Source: Auriscalpium vulgare
Lineage: Eukaryota; Basidiomycota; Agaricomycetes; Russulales; Auriscalpiaceae
Assembly (NCBI GenBank): GCA_019915015.1
Contig: JAHBBC010000019.1
Location: 310,001 to 374,000, forward strand
Direction: 5' to 3'
Length of the DNA stretch: 64,000 nucleotides
Shown here one piece after another: positions 49,126-60,044 of the stretch (position 1 is the first letter of the stretch; each line of letters starts with the position of its first letter). Made by a program: the position numbers and the translations under genes. The notes beneath the pieces were generated by a model. It was not told the origin of the DNA and did no database searches. It saw only the letters and a list, made by a program, of their open reading frames with translations.

Positions 49126-49457
49126 CTCACATCGGGCTAATGTTTCAGACGACATATGACAGGAACCAATTGCTGTCAATGTAATGCCTTGCAGATTGTG
49201 ATTGCGTGTACATTGATATCTTCTATTTGTACCAATCAAGTAGACGGAGAATACGAAGTAACAACGTATCGAGAGTAGCAAATTCAACCAATTGAACATT
49301 GATTTTGCAGTATTGCCTGACCCATAAACTTGTGAGCTATTCATTCAACAAACCCTCGTTGCCATTCACACCTTCAATCATGAATTGTTTATTCCCTATT
49401 CTAACAAATATAGTGATCAATAATTGTGACATTATTTGTTGGCTATTTTACCTTTAT
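49126..49457. other. AT-rich intergenic
   Basis: Between member 4 and the downstream end of member 5. No gene seen. It contains a stretch (about 49370-49450) similar to the 3' flank of member 4 near 47190-47260, consistent with tandem duplication. Confidence 0.5.
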
Positions 49458-50281
49458 TTAGTTGACGGGTTCCAATTTGGCCCTCAACGTTGCAATACGT
49501 TCTTCCAGTACAGAGATACGGTTCAGAGTCTCCTCGTACAGTGCACGCCGATATTTATGCATAACTAGGATGTTCTGTGCCGAATGCATATTATAATATT
49601 ATCGGTCATTTGAATTAGACATACCTCTAAACGTACGATCAGTTCTTTTGTATATTTGCCGAGTTCATTCGCCCTCCAGTCGAAAGCCATCTTGCCAATG
49701 ATAATGTCCCCCTGCATGAAGGAAACTTTATCTTGGAGGTCATTCGAGAAAATAATTTCTCCTTTCACTATGATCCGCATATTAGTAGACGTGTTCGCGT
49801 TACATATTAATTCAGTTTACTGGTTCGCAGTGCCATGCTAATCGGTGTGACTTGACCTGTGAGGATTGGCATACTATGGGTTATATGTTATATCATTTGC
49901 AATCGTGATGCGTACCTTTCCCTGCCTGAACTCGTTTTTTTCCTTTGTCAGGTATAGTATTCTTTGTTTTATTGCAATGCGTTTGCTCAAATCTCGGCCC
50001 TATATCACCGATTAATTCATATGCCTGTTTCATATCATCGTTTGTTACTTTTAATGCTTCCGGTGGTGGCTGATAATAGAATATTAATATGTTATCAACG
50101 AGCAAATAAATAAGTTTACCGTCGCTCATCTCTGCCATTATTTCTTTTTCTGTGTATTACATTAGTCAACATATATTTATAAGTTCTATAGCAACTCACT
50201 CCTCTTCTGTTGCTGTTTGACCAGTTCCTCGTACTCAATGGGCGTCCCTTTGACGTCGTCGAATTGTTTTGAAGCCATCAT
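49458..50281 (-). CDS. N-terminally truncated paralogue of member 4 (member 5)
   Basis: Start at 50281 (MMASKQFDDVKGTPIEYEEL), matching an internal part of member 4 (TAVKQFYDIKGVPSEFEELV). It continues with MSDGKLIYLLVDNILIF, KVTNDDMKQAYELIGDIGPR, a basic exon (NKTKNTIPDKGKKRVQAGKG), QVTPISMALRT, KGEIIFSNDLQDKVSFMQGD, IIGKMAFDWRANELGKYTKE and the coil YEETLNRISVLEERIATLRA, stop at 49458. The whole Trp-Trp N-terminal region is absent, yet upstream DNA resembles member 4's promoter. It could act as a dominant partner through the shared coil, or be a duplication by-product. Confidence 0.6.
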
Positions 50282-50475
50282 TAAAAAGGACGAATGAAGA
50301 AGCGAATGGTGGGTGTTGTTTGCGACTGATGGAGTAGAGTGATTGAATCGATGTACGAAATATACGGGTCGTCTTCAGCTACTGTGGAGTTGGTGGTAAG
50401 AGGTTAAGGCGTGAGTACACCTATACGGAACGGGTCGGGTTGTTTGGGTTGTTTGGGTTGTCCCGTGACCAAATT
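50282..50475 (-). promoter_or_regulatory. Promoter region of member 5
   Basis: Clearly related to 48937-49125 (see there). It also contains three near-tandem copies of gggttgttt at about 50433-50460. The duplicated block stops close to the start codon in both genes. Confidence 0.55.
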
Positions 50476-50690
50476 TTGCAAAGGCGTATTATTTCTAACG
50501 GTGGTTGCCATTCGCACTTCACACTGTTCTCCGTCAGCGAAACTATGGTATTCTAAACGTAATCAACTAGCGTGACAAGTCATGTTGATTTTACAGCGCC
50601 GAAGCGCCGACGATACGAAGAAATGCAAAACAAAGTTCATGTTTTTAAATACCATATGTCAGATATAAATGTTATGTAGACGAGCTGTGG

Positions 50691-52099
50691 CTACCTCGGG
50701 GCGTCTGATTCTATGCGTGGACGTTTTTTCATTGTGTCATCAACGACATCGGTATGATCTGGTTGAATTTGGGCCGTGAGATTCGCAATTATTTTCTTGA
50801 GTGTTTCAATGCGGTTGAGGGTTGCGTGGTACAAGTCATCCTGTCGGTTCCGTAGTACCATTAAGTTCTGCATAACTATGAATCAAACGATTATTATATT
50901 ATGTGTGATCAACGTACGTCACACCGTATCTTCAGTTCTTTTGCGTGCTTCTCCCCCGAATTGATTCTGCGGTTGAAAGCGTTTCTTCCGATTAAGAAAT
51001 CAGCTTGAGTATGCATGATCTCCTTCTTAACGTCGTTTGTAAGCATCATGTTGCCGGATACTGTTCAGATTGAATACGGAGAATCCCTGCGTGTCGGAAA
51101 GTCGAATACTAACGTGTGCGAGGAGCCATCGTAAGATGAGAAGAGTGGCCTATCGTGAAAGGTATGAGATATTGTCTGATAACCCAAGCTGAACTTTTAC
51201 TATTATCTAATGGCTTGGGTGTATTAATCGATCTTCGCGCACGCTCTCTCGTCATTTTTCGTGTTATTATAGCCGGTTCTGTAAACATTAATCAACGTTC
51301 ACATAATATATTATGAAATTGAATGCATTAAATGACTACCGTGGTGCGTGTTTGTTTCCGGAGACGTTTGATTTTCACTATCTGTTTTGTAATTCATTGA
51401 GATTTAAGTGCCCCATTTTAAAGAAAAACCTACTATGGTATTGTGGCTGAGACTCCTTGGTCATATACCATGGCACTGTATTTAAAGTGACGTCCGTTTA
51501 ATCTAATATGAACTACGAAGTAGATATTGCTAACCGTTTTCCGATTCCTTTTCATTTTTTACTGTGGATTCCCTCCCATCTTCCCATTCTTCAATAGGTT
51601 CTGCTGAATTGGATAGTACACGTATTTTAACCTGTAGATATAAAGAACTCACTCGTGTAGTCCCACCACTGATTTCTACCCAAGTCCTTGACCTCATCTG
51701 CAGGAAAATCTTTAAGAAACATACGCAATTGCAGTATGATGTTTCGAGTGCTGGGTTTGGTCTTGGCTATAGTCGTAGCACGGCTCCACGCTGCGAACGG
51801 AGTCTCGACCTCATCATTCGTTACACTCTCGTAATATGCATATGAATATCCACTCTAATTAAAAGAGGTATTTATTTAATGTCATGTTTGTGAGCGTGCG
51901 TTATGTGACGTACAATTTCTTTGAGAAGCATCAAGTGTATGTCGCTGGTTAAGTCTATATCATCTTCTAGTAGCTTAAACTCCTCCGTGATCGCTTGGAG
52001 ACGGGCATGAGAGCGGCTACGTTGTTCGAGGTGATTGTCAGTATTCCTAGCCGCTTTCTGGATTGGGACAGTTGCGTGGGATCCATGTAATCTGACCAT
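50691..52099 (-). CDS. Trp-Trp/coiled-coil family protein, member 6
   Basis: Start at 52099 (MVRLHGSHATVPIQKAARNT); a frame reaching 52287 exists but looks spurious. N-terminal helices (RSHARLQAITEEFKLLEDDI, LMLLKEIVRHITHAHKH) share the HARL element with member 4. The next exon has NDEVETPFAAW and RNIILQLRMFLKDFPADEVK, ending at the motif DLGRNQWWDYT. The acidic linker (NSAEPIEEWEDGRESTVKNE) leads to MAPRT, NMMLTNDVKKEIMHTQADFL, the coil YHATLNRIETLKKIIANLTA and TMKKRPRIESDAPR, stop at 50691. The middle exons between about 51500 and 51130 are not fully resolved. Confidence 0.55.
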
Positions 52100-52503
52100 C
52101 GAATGTAAGAGGAAGACGGTTGGATGAGTCGTGAAGAAGACGCGTAGAGAAAGCCAAGGTGGAGATGGTTGTGAGGTAAGAGGCTCTGTTTGGCTGAGTT
52201 TGGTGTCAGGACGTTAGTGCCCGGACGAATACTCACGGCCCCGTGACGACGGTAAGGCAACGTGATGCTATGTGTTCCTGTATTCATACGTAGCGAACAG
52301 AATTGATGACAGTGACTTTAGCGCGGGGGATGTACAGTTTATGCGTTCTTACTCCAGATTATGTTCACTGTGGTGAAACGTATCTTCTGTTATATTTAAA
52401 GCAGTTGATCAAGTCAACGTATTAAACAATACAATCAATACCGGGATTTTGAACGTCTGGGAACGTCTAGCAATCGTTCGATATCATTTTAGTTCATGAC
52501 GGT

Positions 52504-53823
52504 TTAGATATACATCGCTGTGTTACGGGAGCTTTCCCTAAGATGGTAAATCTCTGCTTTGAGAGAAGCTATCTCTTTGCAGAAAGCATCTCTTTCTTTT
52601 TGCCACATCTTAGCGGGCTATGAAGGAGCAATCAGCACATAGATAATTCTGTAACGAAATACATACTTCACTGTGTACGTGTGAATTAATTAAATGGGTA
52701 AGGGCGGATGTTGATGACGTGGCGATGTTTTCAAAAGTTTTGGCGTTTTCGAGCAGACGGTGTATTTCCTCGTCAAGGTTCATTGTGGAACCATATTTGC
52801 TGTAATCTGGATATAGAGCTCAGATTATAGACCTCACACTAAACTGTACACGTACAATCTTTATCAGATGTGTTCGTTTCTGCAAATAAATTTCATTTAC
52901 AAAATATTAAATACTATCGAATATAACCTTACTATTTGATATACCCTCAGAGAGTTCATTTGTTACAATGATTTGATCTTCTTTTACTGCCACTGGTAAT
53001 ACTTAGGATATAGGTTATAAGTATGGATTTTTGAGTCACTTACGTAAATCGATGACTTCAGCTATTGGTTTTATTACAAGGTTAAGATTTGGTGCAAAAT
53101 CAACTGGATTATATGTATTCGTACCTTCATCGTCTTCACTGTCTGTAAAGAAAGCGTCATTGTTTTTTATTTTGTAAATATTTAAGTTCATACCTTCCCT
53201 CTTGCGTGCGAATACGTCACCATGATGTTGTATATATTGTTTATTTTTGACATCTAGTGCTGATACGAATGGCTGCGGTGCCTCGCCTTACAGAAAATGT
53301 TTAGTGAGCATTTGATTGCGCCGTCATTGTACTCACCATCGAATTGCACTGTCATCCACCAATACGACGTGCCGTTGTGCACATTCTCTGAAACGCATCG
53401 CAATTCTTCTAAATATTTGAAGCTTTCGGTATCTCTTGATTTTTGAGAATACTTGCGCACTTGTTGTACCCAAACGGACGCTTCGTAGTCCTGACCTACT
53501 TTATCGCACATTCCAAGCGCGCGGACAAATTCGGCCTGATACATATTGAGTGCCAGATTATAATATATGATGGTCATATATTCAATGTATCTCGCGAAAA
53601 GTGTACTCACAAGTTCAGCTTTCATCGCCTTTTCGCATTTCTTACGAACCTCCTGTGGATTCTTCCTTAACACGCGGCTGCTTGTAATGACACGGAGCTC
53701 GTGATAGGCTGTGTAAGCCATTAATTTGTCTGCATCCTCTGGCAGGGTGGAAGGGAAGATCGGCGGTAGTATGTGGCCGGCACTTGCGTGATTGATATTG
53801 CCATCGAGCTTTTTATATTCCAT
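52504..53823 (-). CDS. Trp-Trp/coiled-coil family protein, member 7 (divergent)
   Basis: Start at 53823 (MEYKKLDGNINHASAGHILP); the frame is open to 53934. Helices (DKLMAYTAYHELRVITSSRV, EVRKKCEKAMKAEL, EFVRALGMCDKVGQDYEASV, SFKYLEELRCVSENV) end at the motif NGTSYWWMTVQFD. Short exons follow: PQPFVSALDVKNKQYIQHHG, an acidic piece (DSEDDEGTNTYNPVDFAPNL), VAVKEDQIIVTNELSEGISN, TMNLDEEIHRLLENAKTFEN and a terminal coil (ERDAFCKEIASLKAEIYHLR), stop at 52504. Same layout as its neighbours but most diverged at the motif (no DLG). Confidence 0.55.
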
Positions 53824-54239
53824 GGTTCTTTTGGTTACTTCTGGTGAGACGAGATGGAGGTGAGGATGAAGGTAGTGACGAAGTCCTCCGACGGCTAACG
53901 TACGTCGTTGGTAACGGTGGCGTGCTAGGGTCATGTGACGGGTGTCCTCTTACGTGATCTTTGTACAACGCCTTATTCTGTGTCACGATTTGATTGGGTA
54001 TTAATGTTGACATGATTGAATTATTGTGACGGCGTACATGCGTAGCGAGTTTTATATTCGTTAAGACCGTAAGTGGTCATTTGTCTTATACATAGGAGAT
54101 ATTCTTGGGTACCCTTCCCATATAACATACGTCAAGTTTAAAGGAAGGTATTGCTGAAAATATTACGAGTACACGTTTAAAAGTAATGTTTACATGTTGA
54201 ACCAACGAAAAGGCGAACTCAGTACCTCGGCGGCTTAAC
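53824..54239. other. Intergenic upstream of member 7
   Basis: Promoter of member 7 and 3' flank of the next minus-strand gene. No other feature seen. Confidence 0.4.
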
Positions 54240-55426
54240 TCAGGATTCATCCATCGTATTATCGTTAGGTTTGTTTCGTTTAGTAATCTCCTCATCCCCT
54301 GCATCATATCCAGTCTTTCTTTTACGAATTGGTATCTTTGGCGGTGAGATAACGGTGAGGTTGTCGTATATCTGCGTGATCGGATTAATAAAGTCCATTC
54401 AATACAATGACTGAATATACCTCGCATAACTGTCTATCCAACAATGCTATTGCTCTCAATTGGCATAACATTTTGTGTTTGCTCGTACTCCCCGACAGGG
54501 GGACGCTTGCAAAGGTGCATTGAATTTCAACAACATGTCCTGGTCGGAATTCAGCAGGATTCAACCGTTTATAGGCAGGTTGCGATTTACTACTGCGTAT
54601 CAGAATAGCCATCAAACTAGTTATATGTATGTTACTAACTTTTCATTCTTGATCTGTTCATAGTATAATACTTCATTTTCTTCCAAATGAACAAATTGCG
54701 GCGGCGCGTTCTTTAGTACGTCCTCGGGATCGACTTGCGCAGAGAACCCAATGGCCTTCATGTTACCAGCCTGGGATTTGTTCGTAAAATATCGGTTTGA
54801 GAATTGCAGACAATAATCTTCTCCGTTTTGTTTAAGATCCAAGGAACTTAACTCCGATTTTCCAAACCGTGCGGACATTTGTTGATGAATCGAGAATAAT
54901 CCGTTGGCCGCCCGCTCGAACGTTGCCGAACCAAATCCTTGAATTTCGACTTGTTGCCGTGCGTATGCAAAATGTCCCACTCTTTGAAGTTTAATTAATA
55001 CACCATCGTCTGAAATAATATTCGCACGTACTGTTTTTTGTCCCTCACCGGAGGTAAGTCATATGCAGTAAGAATTCCTCGGACAACAAAGACCGGTTCA
55101 TCTGCGCTTTCAGAGCCTTTGATCTGGATTGCACATGCTCCGATCCCTCCTTCTCGTTGAATTTCAAAACTCTTCTTGATAAAGTCGTCCTGTGCAATTT
55201 ATAATGGTTGAGAAGAAAAAACTTTCAGATACGTGTGGATAACACCAACTTCGCAAAGGTCAGCCAACAGATATTGACCTGCCCGTGCAGTATGTGCAGT
55301 GTCCATTAACTGGTTAGCCTCATCTGTTTTGTGTTTAGGTGTCAAGTATGATACTCTAGAGTGTTCATTCTTACCCGTATACTTCTCCAAATATTGACGG
55401 AACTCTGGACTCATGGCTTGCGACAT
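54240..55426 (-). CDS. Conserved-looking hypothetical protein, possibly disrupted
   Basis: Start at 55426 (MSQAMSPEFRQYLEKYTGKN). Then QYLLADLCEVGVIHTYLKVF, DDFIKKSFEIQREGGIGACA, EPVFVVRGILTAYDLPP, VGHFAYARQQVEIQGFGSAT, GLFSIHQQMSARFGKSELSS, QVDPEDVLKNAPPQFVHLEE, EFRPGHVVEIQCTFASVPL, KMLCQLRAIALLDRQLCE and a basic end (PPKIPIRKRKTGYDAGDEEI), stop at 54240. Proteins of this kind occur in agaricomycete genomes as far as I recall, with no known role. Two oddities: an in-frame TAA after SSQPL (about 55198), and a frame change near 55030 between VRDKKQYVRI and GVLIKLQRVGHF with no room for a normal intron. Either very short introns or decay explains them. Confidence 0.55.
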
Positions 55427-55634
55427 GATTGTAGTCGAGATAGGAGGAGAAGATTGGAGGTGTTCATTGAACTGCTTTTATATCGCGGCGTTCTAACCTT
55501 ACGCTACCAATGGTCTCGTTACTCCCAGCCTTTCCTTTTCCGGTCACATAGCGGGGTTTGAACTTAGACTCCTTATATACTTGGAAGAAGATGCCTGCAA
55601 CGACGGGTATCCATTTCCTCTCACTCTCACCACG
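55427..55634. promoter_or_regulatory. Divergent promoter between two unknown genes
   Basis: 208 bp separates the start of the minus-strand gene (55426) and the ATG at 55635. Both could be driven from here. No specific motif assigned. Confidence 0.35.
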
Positions 55635-58600
55635 ATGATGACGCGACAGAAATCACAGTAAGTGTCTTGCTGTATACAAGTTTTATCGTTTTCACTATGT
55701 CATCCCTTAGACAGCAGAAGGAAGTCATCGAACTTACCGAAGACTCGACGTGAGTATTTCATCTGCGTACCTTTCCTGCCTTTTATGTTCCGTCAGGGAT
55801 GAGGATAAGCGAAAGAAGAAAAAGAAGTAGGAGTTTGTTTCTTATTCCTTGAAACCGATTGTTAAAAAAAACATTTTAGAAAGCGTACCACCGCGACTGT
55901 TAACAAGTATGTATGTTTGTTGCTACATCATTTAACAATGCTTATTGTTCTTAGCGATAATGTTCAAAGCGTGGGAAACAAAAGGTACCGTGGCCTTTGC
56001 ATTCTGGATATTCATTTGTTTACTATTTCATGGCAGCAAACGTGAATCCAATGAAGTCGAAAAGCACGGATCATTTGATTTCGATTTATATTTAAACTGA
56101 TTATCTACCATAGAATATTTAAGAAATACGAAACCCCCGATCCTCCGAATGATCGCGGTAGATCGGATAAAAGGATGGAGGAGAATGCCGTTGAGCCTGA
56201 GAGGTAAAGTATTCGTAGGTCACATACCTTGGCTGATACGCAAATTAGGTTGAGGGAAAGACACCTGGATCGACAAATCAGAAAACGAGGCCGTTCTCGA
56301 TCGCGTAATAGAAGGTGCGTCTGACTTGGAATTAAATATGAACACGGCTCATTGAAAAACAAAGAACCCGCTCTCGATCGGATTCTATTGGGTATGACAC
56401 GTAACATATCTATATATGACATACCTTTGCTCACTCATATATAAATTAGCTCGAAGGATAAACGCAAGGAACAGGTCAAACGAAAAAGAGACCGTTCGCG
56501 ATCGCGTTATAAAAGGTGTGTCTGGCTATATAAGTTTGAATTCAACTCATTAATATAAAGGAGCCGTTCACGATCGCGTTCTAAAAGGTGGGTAGACGAT
56601 AGAGTCGCGTCCAAGTTCAAACTTAATACATGGGGCATAGCAGCCGTTCCCGGTCGCGTTCAAAAAAGTATCTTCCACTATATATAAGTATTCATTCTAC
56701 TCATGGTTCGCGGGTTAGATCTCGTATAGATGCTAAAGATCGCGACAAAAAGCATCGCTCTCGCCGCCGAAAGTATGCATCTTGTACCCCTGTGCATCCT
56801 ATTTTTTAATTGACTGGTTCACATAGGAGGTCGCCGTCTACGTCTTTGTCTTCAACGCGTTCGCGGTCCAGTTCAAGTGCGCGATCCGAAAGTTCGCACT
56901 CCAGAAGGTAATGATTGATAATGACGATGCCGGGTATTTGCTAACAATATTTGAAGACGCAAGGAAAAGAGAACGGGTCGCAAGTAATTAAATATACTAG
57001 GTCCTTGATGGTTTATTTTTAATATATGCAACAGAAGTCACCGCGGAAAGAAAGAATCGCACAAACGCCGTCGTCATGAAAGACATTCAAGGTGACGTTA
57101 TTATTATATACATTCTTGTAACAACGTTGATGGAACTGTGTAGTTACTCCAGCTATGACCGTAATCGTTCGCTTTCGCCGAAACCTTCTGAATCCCGGAG
57201 GCAGCAATCATATTCTCCGAAAGCTTCCTCATCTAAGAGGCCTCGCTCGTTGTCTCCGATGCATAGTCCCCTCGAGGACGGGCAAGATAAGCTTTCGGCT
57301 CCGAATTTTGTAGCCGAGCAAATTCGTTACCCATCGTCAGTAAACTATGTTTATGTTGATTATTCTTTTCATTGATTATAATAATTCTGTCATAGCCCGG
57401 GAATGCATCCCGACACGGCGCCTGCTTCTTCGTAAGTATATAAGTTTTATATATTAGTGTTTTTTATCTCATTTTTCACAGAAAGTCGGCCAAGGGGAAG
57501 GGCGTTGACCGTTCGGCCGTGAAGTACGTGATCGCGTTGTTCACTTACACTGTCGTTAATATGTTTCTACAGGGTAGAGCAGACAAAGTGCGACAATTAC
57601 TTTGTTTTCATTTTCCTTTGTGAATATTAACCCATCAATAAAAGCACTTTGGATTCTTATCAGAAGAAGGTTCCTGTAAATGTCGACTCACCTGACGAAC
57701 AGTGAGTTAGTATCGTGATTATGTTATTATTCGCTTAATACTTTATTTATAGAATTGACATTAAGAACGCATTCTCTTTCGGATCATCCGGATCGAAGAT
57801 ATTAACGGACATAGATAGTGTTATCAACCCCGAGTGCGTTTGTTCTTCATCGCCATGTCCCGACGTGCTTATTCTCAATTATATGTTCTAGGGCGCCTGC
57901 CGCATGTGAGGTTATGGCACGGTCACACCCCATGTGTAGCTATCTTGCTAACACTTATGGCAATTTGCCTCCTCTACTGTATGTATAATAATGGGCACAC
58001 ATCTTTCTCTTCGTTGAATGATCGCAGGAATTTTGATGCCGACGCAATATTTAAGACCGGAGACTTGGGACGGCTGCTTAACAGTGGGAACTACGGTTAC
58101 GTGAATATGCAGTAAGTCTTTACGCAGCATTTCATTTGGTTCAATATATAACATCACGCAGGCGAGTTGTTAAAGCTGTCACTTTTCGAGGAAAACCCGA
58201 TATTTTGGTCAATCCCGCCAGAGCCAATCCCGCCCTTTTTAACATTGCCAGCCAAGGCAGGTCCTTCCAGCCAACGGTAGGCCGCGGTCAACGCGTTGAA
58301 CTCCTCATCAAATTCGGTTACGTTCGCGAGGCAAATTTAATCAACCACGTGGAAACAAATCAGAAGCAATTCCGTCAATTGTCCATGTATCCTATTTTTA
58401 CCGAGTGGCAACGGGGATTGGCGTTCTATGGACAAGTTCTCAAATTTCCCCAGAGAACAGTTTCTGTATACGAGTTTGGGAACTCTGTGCAGTTTTCAAC
58501 GCGACAGGGGTCCAAAACGGGTAAGGGTTCACATGTTATATTAACAAAGGGTTAAGGTTTATATAATAACAGGGAAGGAGGGGCCGCAAAGCAACGATCA

Positions 58601-58998
58601 GTGGACAACAACTACCAGTCCTGGTATAGACACGACTCCGCGCTCGAGTCGTCCTATTGAAAAGTTCGATGATCTTCCTCGTGCTCCTTTGCAACACAAT
58701 CAGATGGGTGCGTGAACTTGTCTGGCTAATACTCGGCGTACACTTATATTCTACAGTGACTGTTTGGGATATATCGTCGATCTTTCAAGACGAACACGAC
58801 GGGATAAACGAAAGTGACGTCAATGAAGACTTTTTCCTCAGCGTTTTTCGAAGACGGAAACTTATAGGCAAGGAGGTGCGAAATGAGGAGATTCCTCCTA
58901 ACTCCCTGGTCGGAATTGTACACACCGCGAACAAATATAAGGAGGACAAGATCTCCTTCAACATTCAAGCCGTATATATACTCGTGAAACCTACGTGA
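55635..58998 (+). CDS. Arg/Ser-rich protein made of many micro-exons, with conserved-looking C-terminus
   Basis: Start ATG 55635 (MMTRQKSQ). I can chain exons 55635-55657, 55711-55749, 55797-55826, 55880-55906, 55955-55984, 56114-56203, 56249-56314, 56365-56391, 56450-56515, 56561-56587, 56641-56667, 56719-56772, 56827-56907, 56957-56983, 57035-57091, 57153-57335, 57396-57431, 57482-57523, 57573-57587, 57645-57701 and onward. All are joined in phase 2, and every internal exon length is a multiple of 3. The N-terminal third is Lys/Arg/Ser-rich with RS repeats (RSRSRSRSK). The C-terminal half reads NFDADAIFKTGDLGRLLNSG, KAVTFRGKPDILVNPARANP, FYGQVLKFPQRTVSVYEFGN, VTVWDISSIFQDEHDG and SLVGIVHTANKYKEDKISFN, stop at 58998. 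RS domains mediate RNA-processing contacts; the C-terminal fold is unrecognised. Confidence 0.65.
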
Positions 58999-60044
58999 TT
59001 CATATTACACAACATTTCTGCGATGTTTTAACTTGCCTCGTCAGTATCGTTCAATTTTCTGTACCTTTAACGACCTATGGCGGTATTCGCTTTACTTTGC
59101 CTAAAAAGATGAATAAATTAGTATAAGGATTAGCTTCCCATTTATTGTTCCTTCGAATAAAAAACCAAACAGAAACTTAATATCTTCACATCCACTCGAT
59201 CCTTTGTTCAATTAAATAATCTCCTGTGACTGCATTCTTTCGTATGACATATTAAAATAAAGATCTGAATCTTTTCAGTTCCACTCGATTCTTTGTCCGA
59301 TTGGAGACGCTCGGACGAGAACAGTCAAATATAAAGCAATAAATGATGGTTTTATATATCTTCCTTTTAAAACCCGAGTCCTTCAGAATCGTTCACCTTG
59401 CTCTGTTCAATTCGTCCGGATTTTTACCTCGCTCGTTTTATTGATGTCACGATACATTGTAACCGTCCTGACAATCTTAATACCTATGACATTAAACAAT
59501 TCGTTTGCGAGGCTTGAATATTATACATTTGTGCAAATCATTCTGAATGATAAATGTTCACCTGGCGCCTCCCCGAATAAGAAATGTGGTGATCATCGTG
59601 TAAGTATAAAACATTACTTGTATACCCTTATTGAATGCTCTCCGTGTGTTCTTTACCTTCGCGCATGAATTTGTTTAATGATCACCCTCGGATCCCGAAC
59701 ACAGTTTAGATCACATGTCGGTCAGTGTATGCTACGGCGTCATTACAACTTACGCATTTGAATATGCTTGGATTACAGATATATAATGACAACCGTATCT
59801 ATTAGTCCCTTACTACTCCCTGTGGGTATGGATTGTTTTACATGTTATTATATAACGAGGCCCATAACAAAGAACCGAATCTACCCATACAGACTACAGG
59901 CTAGCCTGAGAATGACTGTTGAATACCGTATCGCCTACTGGAAAAGATCCCTGCCGGAACATCCCATATCGCATTATGTAATTTTTCCCACGGCAACTGG
60001 TTATAAAACATCTGCAGGTTGGCGTATCAGGCTTTCACTCAACC
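58999..60044. other. AT-rich intergenic upstream of the Helitron ORF
   Basis: No confident gene. A 75-residue frame at 59441 (MMSRYIVTVLTILIPMTLNN, then NDKCSPGASPNKKCGDHR) could be a small secreted peptide, but support is weak. The region 59190-59330 contains two related stretches (atccactcgatcctttgttcaat and ttccactcgattctttgtccgat). Helitron 5' sequence should lie here. Confidence 0.4.

Noticed and set aside
42831..53823. Homeodomain mating-type genes
   Set aside because: The divergent arrangement and coils are suggestive, but no homeodomain WFxNxR helix is present; the Trp-Trp motif is a different context.
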